Positions 7,722 through 14,742 of a stretch of DNA of 25,086 bases are shown in pieces (position 1 is the first letter of the stretch; every line of letters begins with the position of its first letter). The stretch comes from JAVKSM01 sp039583705 (lineage in GTDB: Bacteria; Actinomycetota; Actinomycetes; Mycobacteriales; Pseudonocardiaceae). The notes below the pieces were generated by a model. That model was not told the DNA's origin. It saw only the letters and a program-made list of their open reading frames with translations, and made no database searches. The stretch lies in contig JAVKSM010000036.1 in NCBI GenBank assembly GCA_039583705.1, positions 1 through 25,086 of the forward strand. The letters are read 5' to 3'. The translations under genes and the position numbers were made by a program.

Positions 7722-8299
7722 AGGTCATTACAGGCAGATGGGCGGAGTTCCGCCTGTACCTGTGCTATGTCGCCGCCGTGTTCTGGCCGGGCGTCCGGGT
7801 CCCGACCTTCGGCACGCCAGCCGAGTTCACGACGAACCTGGATTCGCTCACCGATGACGACCTGAAGATCCTCATCGAGGAGGGTCGCCGTATGCTCGAC
7901 CATCAGGAGATGGGTTTGGAGCGCATCCGATCGCGTGCCGTCACACTACTGACCGTCGGCCTCGCCGAGACCGCCGTTGTGTCGGCTCTGGCCGCCCGAG
8001 CCTTCCACCATGATGCCCCAGCCGCCGTCACATGGTGCCTGGGTGTGGTAGCGATCGTGCTCGCCATCGGAGGAGCCATCTCGGTCCTCACGGCCCAGGC
8101 GCGCATGGGCCGCGTCGACGCACGCCACCTCGCGACGTGCACGCCGCCCCTGCTTCGCGCCACCGCCCACGAGTACCTTCAGTCACTGGGCGAGGGAGAG
8201 GAGACGGTCAGAACACGCCTGACGGTGCTACGCGACGCGGTGCTGACCGAGAGCTTTGCCGCCCTGCTCCTCGCCCTGACATGGCTCTTCGCTCTCTAG
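7718..8299 (+). CDS. Small multi-span membrane protein of ATP-grasp operon
   Basis: 193 aa from the GTG at 7718 (an in-frame ATG at 7700 is the alternative). There is a charged soluble N-terminal part with SLTDDDLKILIEEGRRMLDHQEMGLERIRSRA, then a hydrophobic segment at about residues 75-95 and another at about 100-123 (CLGVVAIVLAIGGAISVL), a soluble ~50-residue stretch, and a C-terminal hydrophobic helix (SFAALLLALTWLFAL). I do not recognise the family. The layout, with an amphipathic helix leading into a hairpin of two TMs, is reminiscent of the small membrane effectors seen in bacterial conflict systems. A transporter or immunity role for a modified peptide is equally possible. It overlaps the ATP-grasp gene by four bases. 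Confidence 0.7.
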   Translation: MKVITGRWAEFRLYLCYVAAVFWPGVRVPTFGTPAEFTTNLDSLTDDDLKILIEEGRRMLDHQEMGLERIRSRAVTLLTVGLAETAVVSALAARAFHHDAPAAVTWCLGVVAIVLAIGGAISVLTAQARMGRVDARHLATCTPPLLRATAHEYLQSLGEGEETVRTRLTVLRDAVLTESFAALLLALTWLFAL

Positions 8300-8698
8300 T
8301 ATGCTGGAGGATCATCATACACCCGTCGAGAGGATCCAAAGTTGTCCAATGATCTCTACATCGTGCTGGCTCAACCAGCGTCTCACGCCGTCGACGAGCA
8401 ACAAGCCTGTGACGCTCGTGACGCTGCTGGTTGCCGTGATCGGCCAGTCGGCATCGGAACCGTTACCGCAACCGTTGAAACGTCGGACAGTGACCGAGTG
8501 GGCGCACTGCTGGGATGCCTCGGCATCTGATCCCGGCGGGGAAAGCCAGGAACCGGGCTCCCACCGGGCTCCGCTGTTTCGTACGAGCCCGGCACTACCC
8601 GGCACAAGGCGACACCCGAAACCGGCGCGCACCCGCGTTGGCCAGCACCAACCAGCACCAGGAGTCATTCCCCGGCACTATCCGGCACCCGGGGCAGG
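8300..8698. other. Intergenic stretch upstream of the tRNA fragment
   Basis: About 400 bp without a gene I can support. A 62-codon frame at 8342-8530 (TTG start after a GAGAGGA purine run) exists, but has no recognisable motif. The stretch contains the direct repeat pair listed separately, close to the tRNA-derived sequence, and could be the arm region of an attachment site. Confidence 0.4.
8589..8688 (+). repeat. Direct repeat pair near att site
   Basis: CCGGCACTAyCCGGCAC occurs at 8589-8605 and again at 8672-8688, 17 bp with one mismatch (C/T), 83 bp apart. Each copy itself contains CCGGCAC twice. The second copy ends 11 bp before the tRNA-derived sequence. The spacing and location would suit integrase arm-binding or excisionase sites. 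Confidence 0.6.
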
Positions 8699-8745
8699 TG
8701 ACTTTTAATCCTTGGGTTCTGGGTTCGACTCCCAGGCGGCCCACT
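8699..8745 (+). other. tRNA-Lys(UUU) 3' fragment, probable att core
   Basis: The sequence contains the 3' half of a tRNA: anticodon loop CTTTTAA (8702-8708, anticodon TTT), a variable region, and a T arm with stem CTGGG/CCCAG closing loop TTCGACT (8719-8735). The acceptor 3' strand GCGGCCCA follows (to 8743). No D arm, 5' acceptor strand or good 5' anticodon stem lies upstream, so it is not a functional tRNA. Tyrosine-recombinase elements commonly leave such a 3' fragment at one end, and an integrase gene follows directly. The orientation suggests that the element ending here lies to the left, with an intact tRNA-Lys further left; this is inference. Confidence 0.7.
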
Positions 8746-8747
8746 AG

Positions 8748-9047
8748 CTGGGCAAGCCGGCCGCAGTCGGACCGGCCGGCAGCCTCCCGCTGGACTCACT
8801 GCGTGCCCTGCTGCCCGACTTCCGCCGCCACCTGCCCGCGACCAACCACGCGCCGTCCACGGTGCAGCGCTACCTCGTCGACGCCGAACAGCTCGCCGAC
8901 TTCCTCGACGCGACGGGCATGCCCACCACGGCGAGCGCCATCACCCGCGAGCACCTGGAGGACTTCCTGGTGCACCTGTCGCAGCGACCCAACACCCGCC
9001 GCGGCGGGCGGCTGGCGCCGGCCACCGTCGTCCGCACCTACCGCTGA
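8748..9047 (+). pseudogene. Tyrosine integrase, N-terminal fragment
   Basis: The frame encodes the SAM-like core-binding domain of a phage-type tyrosine recombinase: SLRALLPDFRRHL, STVQRYLVDAEQLADFL, ITREHLEDFLVHLSQ, APATVVRTYR. It starts right after an in-frame TAG at 8745 and has no ATG, GTG or TTG until the GTG at 8862, so the original start is lost. At 9045 the frame runs into TGA at the junction with an IS110-family element. The rest of the gene resumes at 10213. Joining the two at the shared CT restores the reading ...TYR-SLQQVWRWL.... Not functional. Confidence 0.85.
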
Positions 9048-9256
9048 TGGCTCTACCTTCCCTTCGCACGGTGGATCCCGGCAGGGAGCGCTTGTGGCGC
9101 TTGTCCCTTGAGGACTGACGTGAGACGGCGCCCCTGCCGGGTTCCGGCGAAGGCATGACGTCCAGGAGGGTGTGGTCCCGCGAGGACTGGTTCATCAGCA
9201 CGACGCAGCGCTTTCCCGGTTCGCCGAGCATCATGGCCGTGGTGGAAGGAGGATCG
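9046..9256 (+). ncRNA. Candidate bridge RNA region of IS110 element
   Basis: IS110-group elements express a structured bridge RNA from the non-coding end that precedes the transposase. The 210 bp here contain two clear hairpins: AGGGA-GCGC-TTGTG-GCGC-(TTG bulge)-TCCCT at 9083-9108, and GCCGG-GTT-CCGGC at 9136-9148. I could not identify guide loops matching the target, so the assignment rests on location and hairpins only. Confidence 0.3.
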
Positions 9257-10188
9257 GTGCTGGGAGTGGGTATCGACTGGGCGGAAGAGTTCTATGACAT
9301 CGCCTTGGGAACGCAAGAGAAAGGGATGATTGAGCAGTTCCGTATTGCCCACAGCCCGGCCGGGGTCAGTGCGCTGATCGAGCGCGCGCTGCGGCTGGAA
9401 CCGGATCCGGGCGAGGTTCGGGTGGTACTGGAGACCCGCCATGGGTTGCTGGTCGGGGCGTTGGTCGATGCCGGGTTCAGCGTGGTTCCGGTCAACCCGG
9501 ACGTGGTCGCACGCCGTTGTGGTCCGGCGCGGAAGAAGGACGACGGCTAGGACGCTCGAATCTGCTGTCTCTTCGCGCTGGACCGCCACGCCGCGCTCAA
9601 GACGTTGATCCCGCACGGAGAGATCGGCGCGGAGCTGCGCGCGATCGCCCGCGACGACGAGCGGGCCGCCCGCGACCAGCGCCGACTGCTCAACCGGCTG
9701 CGAGCTGACCTGCAAACCACCTACCCCGCCGCCTTGACGCTGGCCGGCAAGGACCTGGGCGCGCCGACGGTGCTGCGGCTGCTGGCGCGCTGGCCCACCC
9801 AGTCTGAGCTGGCCAACGCATCCCGGGAGGAGCTGGTCGCGTTCGCCCGCACCAACCGTCCCGGCTGGCCCGAGAAGTTTGCTGATCGCGTCACGGGCGC
9901 GCTCACGGCGCCATCGATGCCCACCCGGGACTACCTCGTGCGCGCCAAGGCCGCCGGGATCCGGCTGGCCGCAGTCCATCAATGGGCGTTCTGCAGCCTG
10001 ACGCGAAGCGTGTGGGCACGCGAGTTCTACGACAGCAAGATCGCCGCCGGAAAAAGCCACCACACGCGCTGCGCGCACTGAGCAACCGCTGGTTGGAGAT
10101 CCTGTGGCACTGCCTGACCAAGGGCGTGCGCTACGACGAAGCCGTGCACGTCGCCAACCGCAACCGAGCCCACGGACACGCCGCCTGA
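9257..10188 (+). pseudogene. IS110-family transposase, degraded
   Basis: The gene starts at the GTG at 9257 after GGAAGGAGG (an ATG at 9233 is the alternative). The N-terminus LGVGIDWAEEFYDIALG is the DEDD RuvC-like domain with Asp in GIDW. Three lesions are visible. An in-frame TAG at 9548 interrupts the run KKDDG*DARICCLFALDRH. An internal deletion of roughly 100 residues joins GIRLAA directly to VHQWAFCSLTRS, removing most of the C-terminal transposase domain including the catalytic-serine region. A frameshift near 10045-10065 moves the end, SNRWLEILWHCLTKGVRYDEAVHVANRNRAHGHAA-like, into another frame ending at 10188. The deletion size is estimated from the family's usual layout. Not functional. 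Confidence 0.85.
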
Positions 10189-10212
10189 GCCAGAGCTTGA
10201 CAGAGGGTGTCT

Positions 10213-10700
10213 CACTTCAGCAGGTGTGGCGCTGGCTCGTCGAGGAAGGCGAGATCGAGCGGTCGGTATTCGAGCGGATGCGACCCCCGCAGGTCCCCGA
10301 ACAGCCGGTACCAATCCTCGCTGAGGAGGAACTGGCCGCGCTGCTCGACGTCTGCAAGGGCAACACGTTCGAGAACCGGCGGGACACCGCGATCATCCGA
10401 CTGTTCCTCGACACCGATACCCGCTGCGGGGATCTGGCCGGGCTCGCCCTGAGCGACCTGGACTTCGAGCAAGACCTCACGCTGGTCATGAGCAAGGGCC
10501 GCCGGCGTGGCCGGGTTGCACCCGCACCGCTTCCGACACACCTTCGCCACCGCTGGTTGGCGGCCGGAAACCAGGAACAAGACCTGATGCGGCTCACCGG
10601 GTGGCGCTCCCGAGAGAGGGTCGGCCGCTACGCGACGTCCGCAGCCGAACAGCGCGCCCGCGAAGCGCACCGCCGCGCCGCGCTCGGTGATCGACTGTGA
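10213..10700 (+). pseudogene. Tyrosine integrase, C-terminal fragment
   Basis: Continuation of the integrase gene after the IS110 insertion. LQQVWRWLVEEGEIERS finishes the core-binding domain. ILAEEELAALLDVCKGNTFENRRDTAIIRLFLDTDTRCGDLAGL begins the catalytic domain with the first Arg region. The C-terminal box GRYATSAAEQRAREAHRRAALGD includes the nucleophilic Tyr. Between MSKGRRRGR and the RHTFA box about 40-60 residues seem missing. LHPHRFRHTFA itself lies in a different frame from the flanking RWLAAGNQEQDLMRLTGW, showing a frameshift near 10545. So this gene has decayed independently of the IS. Ends at TGA 10698-10700. Confidence 0.85.
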
Positions 10701-11094
10701 CCGGCCGCGGCGCGCAGGGCGAGCGTGTCATCCGGCCGCGCGTACACGTGGCTGACTGAGCGGCCGACCACGCCAGCGCCGGTGCCGGCTACCGGGAGCA
10801 GCACGCCCGGGCACTGGTCCGGGTGCGGGGCCGGCGCGATGACGCGGTGAGCTGGGAGTTGCGGGGGATGGCCTTCCGCGCTGGCCTGTCGGCGTAGCCG
10901 CTGACCCCGCGATGCGGTGGCACGCACAGTCCCCCGCCGACGCCGATCCCGCGGCGAGGTGAGCACGTCGCCGGGGGCCGCAGGTGGGCACCTCGCGAGT
11001 AACCCTGGCGTCCGCCGGACCACTGCGAGGATGGCCGTCACGGAGGGAACGCGGTTCCCGGTCGTCCTCGCCGATCACGGACGGGAGGAAGCTG
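10701..11094. other. Intergenic stretch, no gene recognised
   Basis: About 390 bp. A + strand frame in the middle (around 10760-10898) reads EQHARALVRVRGRRDD and SWELRGMAFRAG, which could be a worn gene fragment, but it has no start and no family I recognise. The last ~15 bp hold the GGGAGGAAG ribosome binding site of the next gene. Confidence 0.35.
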
Positions 11095-12309
11095 GTGACG
11101 ATACTGGCGTGGATCGGGTTCGCTGTCGGTGTCGTGACCGTGCTGGGCACCGCAAGCAGCGTGATGAAGACCGTGTTGATCCCGCGGGCCGCTCCGTCGA
11201 CGCTCACTGCTCTGTTCAGCCGCGCGGTACGGGGCCTGTTCGGCGCGCTCACCGCGCGAGTTACGGCGTATGAGACCCGTGACCGTATCTCCGCCTTCGC
11301 CGCCCCCACGTTTCTGATCACTCTGCTGGGCTGGTGGCTGCTGCTGGCCCTCGCCGGGTTCGCGCTGCTGCTGTGGCCGTTCACCGGCTCGTTGGGGGCA
11401 GCGCTGCGACTGGCCGGATCGTCGATGTTCACCCTCGGGTTCGACGTCCCTACTGGCGTCGCCCCCGTCGCGTTGACGGTTCTTGCCGCGGCGACCGGAC
11501 TGGTGATCGTGGCACTGCAGATCGCCTACCTCCCGGTCCTGTATGCGGCGTTCAATCGGCGCGAAACACTGGTCACCATGCTCGAGTCGCTGGGCGGTGT
11601 GCCCGCGTGGGGCCCGGAGGTCCTGGCCCGGCACGAGTTGATCGACAATCTCGACCAGCTGCCCCGGTTATACGACCGCTGGGCCGAATGGGCGGCGGAC
11701 ATTTCCGAGAGTCACACCACCCACCGCTCGTTGCTGTACTTCCGGTCCCCGGTGCCGCTGCGGTCCTGGGTCCTCTCCCTGCTGGCCGTCCTGGACGCTG
11801 CCGCCCTGCACCTGGCGCTCAACCCGATCTCGGTGCCCTCGGAGGCCCGCCCGCTGCTGCGCGTCGGCTACAGCGCGATGCGCGGCCTCGCCGCCACCAT
11901 CGGCGCGCCCATCGACCCCGACCCGAAGCCGGATGACCCGCTGGCCCTGACCCGGGCCGAGTTCGACACGGCCGTGGCCCACCTGCACCGGGCAGGGTGG
12001 CAATCCGAACGCACCGCTGAGCTGGCCTGGCCGCATTTCCGCGGTTGGCGGATCAACTACGAGGCCGCGGCGTACGCCCTCGCCGCCCACCTCGACGCCC
12101 CGCCCGCGCTGTGGTCCGGGCCCCGCCGCCACGCCGGCCCCGCCAGGGTGCCCTACCGACCGGTGCACCGCGAGCCCGGGGACGCCTCCGCCGTGCTCCG
12201 GGAGGCAACAGCGCGGCGGCGGGCCGCCCGCACCTCCACGGACCGAGCAGCCGGCCCGACCGAGCGGCACCCTCCCACGGAGGGTCCAACCGGCCAACGG
12301 CCACCGTAG
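11095..12309 (+). CDS. Membrane protein, two-TM ion channel-like
   Basis: 404 aa from the GTG at 11095, 4 nt after GGGAGGAAG. The N-terminus is hydrophobic (residues 1-20, AWIGFAVGVVTVLG), followed by a second strong TM at about 73-95 (LITLLGWWLLLALAGFALLLW). A pore-helix-like loop then has SSMFTLGFD (110-117), and a further TM lies at about 122-150. TM-loop-TM with TLGFD resembles the Ion_trans_2 pore, where potassium channels have T-x-G-Y/F-G; here the final Gly is Asp. The C-terminal ~250 residues are cytoplasmic and helical, ending in a basic/Pro-rich tail. I would call it a putative channel-like protein. Potassium selectivity is not shown by the sequence. It is a single gene with no close operon partner. 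Confidence 0.78.
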   Translation: MTILAWIGFAVGVVTVLGTASSVMKTVLIPRAAPSTLTALFSRAVRGLFGALTARVTAYETRDRISAFAAPTFLITLLGWWLLLALAGFALLLWPFTGSLGAALRLAGSSMFTLGFDVPTGVAPVALTVLAAATGLVIVALQIAYLPVLYAAFNRRETLVTMLESLGGVPAWGPEVLARHELIDNLDQLPRLYDRWAEWAADISESHTTHRSLLYFRSPVPLRSWVLSLLAVLDAAALHLALNPISVPSEARPLLRVGYSAMRGLAATIGAPIDPDPKPDDPLALTRAEFDTAVAHLHRAGWQSERTAELAWPHFRGWRINYEAAAYALAAHLDAPPALWSGPRRHAGPARVPYRPVHREPGDASAVLREATARRRAARTSTDRAAGPTERHPPTEGPTGQRPP

Positions 12310-12755
12310 TCAGGTCCATTGCGAGGAACGCGGCTGCGTGTGCGACCGATGCGACCAGCAGCGACAGCGGTGGAATCAGCTCGGTGAGAGCACGTGACCA
12401 GCTCCCGGTGGGGTGCGTCGCCGGCCGGCCGGTCAATCTCATCCGGGTCCTCTACCACCGGTCGGCGGTTGGACGAACTGGGCCTCAACCCCGCGTCGCC
12501 GGTGACCCCGGCGACCTCGGACTGGGGAAGTGACTTTCCCGGTCTTGCTGTGGCCTTGCTGGGGCCGCTACCCCCGCCGCGTCGCTCCGGTGTTGCGAGC
12601 ATCGAGGCCGCCACCCGGGCTGTTGCGCGTCAGATGGTGACCGCTGAAACTGGAGGGGCAGGCGATGAGGCTCGCCTCAACCGCGGCGCCGCAGCCGCTG
12701 ATGGCCTCTACCGCGCCACCCGTGCCAGCCGCACGGAACCGGTAGGAGGAGGCCC
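12310..12755. other. Intergenic stretch, no gene recognised
   Basis: About 446 bp. Open frames are present on both strands but none has a recognisable motif. The 3' end carries TAGGAGGAGG (ribosome binding site) immediately before the ATG at 12756. The promoter of the GTPase gene is likely in here, but no clear -35/-10 pair is obvious. Confidence 0.4.
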
Positions 12756-14546
12756 ATGGCTCCGGACGGGTTCGTCGTGCCCCGCTGCGCCACGGTCCAG
12801 GCAACCGCGGCGGTCCAGGCAACCGCGGCGGTCCAGGCAACCGCGGCGGTCCAGGCAACCGCGGCGGTCCGGGCAGCCGCGGCGCTGCTGGAGCCGCTGC
12901 TGCCGGTCGAGCGGCGCGCGGCCGTGGCTGACGCGGCCGCAAGGGTGGAGCGCGGCACCGCCAGGGTGCTGGTGCTCGGCGAGGCAAAGCGCGGCAAGAG
13001 CAGCCTGGTCAACGCGCTGTTCGCGGCCCCACTGCTGCCCACCGGGGTGTTGCCGCTCACCTCGGTGGTCACGGTGGTCGCGGTGGCGCCTGAGCGGCGG
13101 GCCGAGGTCCGCTACCGGGACGGCCGCAGCGGGGACATCGCGCTCGACGCGGTCGCGGCGCTGGTCAGCGAGAAAGGCAACCCGGGCAACGAGCGAGGCG
13201 TCGACCGGGTGCTGCTCACCGCGCCCTGCCTCACCCTGCCGCCCGGCACCGAGGTGGTCGACACGCCGGGCACCGGTTCGGTGCACGCCGCCAACACCGA
13301 CGAGGCCCACCGCGCGCTGTCGACGCTGGACGTCGCGGTGCTGGTGGTGGCCGCCGACCCGCCGGTCTCGGCGGCGGAGGTGGACCTCGTGGCCGCTGCG
13401 ATGGCCACCGCCTCCCGGGCCGCCGTGGTGGTCAACAAGGCTGACCTGCTCCCCGACGAGGCGCTGGCCGAGGTCGTCGAGTTCACCACCCGAGTGGTCG
13501 CCGACCGCTTGAGCGCCGACCGGTCGGGCGCCGCGGTGCCGGTCTTCCCGCTCTCCGCGCTGGCCGAGCGGCGCCGCGGCGACGGGTTCGCCGTCTTCGC
13601 GGCCTGGCTGCAGGGCGAGCTCCAAGCGCAGGGCCGGGCGCTCGCGGTGGCCTCCACGGTCCGCGCGCTGCGCCGGGAGGCCGCGACACTGCGGGACGCG
13701 GCGGCCGTCGAGGAGGAGCTGCTGCGTCGTCGCGGTGAGCACGGCGCAGGCACCCGGGCAGCGCTGTCGGAGATCGTGGATCGCGCCGGGGAGCGGGCCA
13801 GGGCCGCGGTCGACCACCTCCATGGCGAGGCGAGGCGGCTGCGGCGACGGCTGGACGACTCCCACGACGAGGCTGTCGCCGCGGCGCTGTCCGCGGCCGC
13901 GCAGGTCCTCGCGGAGCTGCCGGAACAGGGGGGCCACCGCTCACCGGAGGAGCTCGCCCAACACGTCCGGTCCACGGTGGTCGAAGAGACCCGGATCCGG
14001 GCTCGGGACTGGTACACCGCGACTGGTGCCGAGCTGGACGCCGGGCTGCGCCAGGCCGCGGGCCGGGCGTTGGAGTCGCTGCACGCCGAGCTGGCCCAGG
14101 CCCGCCGCGCGGCCGGCGAACTGCTGCGCGTGGATCTGTCCGACGTCGTCGACCTGCCAGACCCCGAGGCGCTGACGCCACCCTCCTTCGAGGCGTCGGT
14201 CCACTCCGGCTGGGAGGAGCTGGTCTCGGCAGCGGTCAAGCGTCGGCTCCCCGCCGGTATCCGACGCCGCCAGGTGCTGCACGAGCTGGAGGGCTGGCGA
14301 CGGATGGCCGTGCCGCGGCCCTTCGGCCGGGCGCGGGCCACCCTGCAGGTCAGCCTCCAGGAGGCGAGGCGCGCCGCCGAGCGCACCGTGGCGGCCACCC
14401 ACGCCGAGCACGTCTCGGCATTGCGGCATGGCCTGGCCGCGGTGGGGGAGGACCGGGACCGCTCCGACGGGGCGATCGTCGCGGCCCTGGAGGGCATCGC
14501 GGCCCGCACCTCGGACCTGGACAAGATCCTCTCCTTACTTGGGTGA
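12756..14546 (+). CDS. Dynamin-like GTPase
   Basis: 596 aa. The GTPase domain shows G1 GEAKRGKS (75-82), a G2 Thr in PLTSVVT (about 102), G3 DTPG (169-172) and G4 NKAD (227-230). The remainder is helical and rich in Ala, Glu and Arg, fitting the stalk of bacterial dynamin-like proteins, which bind and remodel membranes. No TM helix is evident. The start is the ATG at 12756 after TAGGAGGAGG. Residues 14-37 are four perfect VQATAA repeats from an 18-bp tandem repeat, an unusual N-terminal extension before the G domain. Bacterial dynamins often come in pairs; here only one is present and the next gene is an unrelated HAD phosphatase. Function beyond the family is unknown. Confidence 0.85.
   Translation: MAPDGFVVPRCATVQATAAVQATAAVQATAAVQATAAVRAAAALLEPLLPVERRAAVADAAARVERGTARVLVLGEAKRGKSSLVNALFAAPLLPTGVLPLTSVVTVVAVAPERRAEVRYRDGRSGDIALDAVAALVSEKGNPGNERGVDRVLLTAPCLTLPPGTEVVDTPGTGSVHAANTDEAHRALSTLDVAVLVVAADPPVSAAEVDLVAAAMATASRAAVVVNKADLLPDEALAEVVEFTTRVVADRLSADRSGAAVPVFPLSALAERRRGDGFAVFAAWLQGELQAQGRALAVASTVRALRREAATLRDAAAVEEELLRRRGEHGAGTRAALSEIVDRAGERARAAVDHLHGEARRLRRRLDDSHDEAVAAALSAAAQVLAELPEQGGHRSPEELAQHVRSTVVEETRIRARDWYTATGAELDAGLRQAAGRALESLHAELAQARRAAGELLRVDLSDVVDLPDPEALTPPSFEASVHSGWEELVSAAVKRRLPAGIRRRQVLHELEGWRRMAVPRPFGRARATLQVSLQEARRAAERTVAATHAEHVSALRHGLAAVGEDRDRSDGAIVAALEGIAARTSDLDKILSLLG
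12795..12884 (+). repeat. 18-bp tandem repeat inside GTPase N-terminus
   Basis: GTCCAGGCAACCGCGGCG is repeated four times without a mismatch at 12795-12866, followed by one degenerate copy at 12867-12884. Each unit codes for VQATAA in frame, so copy number changes would lengthen or shorten the protein by six residues without a frameshift. Perfect identity at DNA level implies a recent expansion. Confidence 0.95.
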
Positions 14547-14580
14547 GCGCCCGGCTCCACTCGGGTGAGCGCCCGGCTCC
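14541..14580 (+). repeat. Short direct repeat over the GTPase stop codon
   Basis: GGGTGAGCGCCCGGCTCC occurs at 14541-14558 and at 14563-14580, a 22-bp period. The first copy contains the TGA stop of the GTPase gene (14544-14546). It looks like a local duplication; each copy has the self-complementary core GAGCGCCCGGCTC, so it could fold, but no U-tract follows. Confidence 0.8.
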
Positions 14581-14672
14581 GGCGATGGCTGCTCCCATGG
14601 GACCTGAGGGTCCGGCCGCCCATGAGCGTCGTCGACTCGACGGCCGACGCCGTAGGGTGTCATCGCCTGGTG

Positions 14673-14742
14673 CCCGTACCGGTCCTTGGAGGAGCGCGTG
14701 CCGGTCTCAGAGGAGCCCGTACCGTCCCTGGAGGAGCGCGTG
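14673..14742 (+). promoter_or_regulatory. Duplicated RBS/start module before HAD gene
   Basis: CCCGTACCG(G)TCC(C/T)TGGAGGAGCGCGTGCC appears twice, ending in GTG starts at 14698 and 14740. Each copy carries GGAGGAG five or so bases before an in-frame GTG. Either start could be used, with the longer form adding 14 residues. The 42-bp spacing keeps the frame. I chose the second start because the HAD fold begins right after it. Confidence 0.7.

Larger units (their letters stand above)
9046..10212 (+). mobile_element. IS110-family insertion (decayed)
   Basis: About 1.17 kb separates two halves of an integrase gene. The left junction reads TACCG-CT-GATGG (CT at 9044-9045) and the right GTGT-CT-CACTTC (CT at 10211-10212). 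Removing the element and one CT restores the integrase frame exactly. No inverted repeats or longer target duplication are visible. That is typical of IS110-family elements, and a CT core is known for IS621. The element contains a ~210-bp non-coding left end and one transposase gene carrying a DEDD-type start (GIDWAEEFYDIAL). It is shorter than complete relatives because the transposase has an internal deletion. Confidence 0.85.

Noticed and set aside
8299..8320. GTATG/CATAC hairpin after the membrane protein gene as a terminator
   Set aside because: A stem of only 5 bp with a 12-nt loop and no T-tract.
8342..8530. 62-codon ORF after the membrane protein (TTG start)
   Set aside because: It has a purine-rich upstream stretch but no recognisable motif; not enough to call a gene.
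8650..8745. A complete tRNA-Lys gene
   Set aside because: No D arm or 5' acceptor strand is present and the 5' anticodon stem does not pair well.
10728..11432. Minus-strand 234-aa ORF over the channel-like gene
   Set aside because: It is antisense to the plus-strand gene, which has clear TM segments and a ribosome binding site.
12795..12884. Repeat array as a CRISPR
   Set aside because: Units of 18 bp are contiguous with no spacers, and they are in frame inside a gene.
13112..14623. Long minus-strand ORF (503 aa) antisense to the GTPase
   Set aside because: Ser/Arg/Ala-rich shadow of the GTPase, whose G1, G3 and G4 motifs are all on the + strand.
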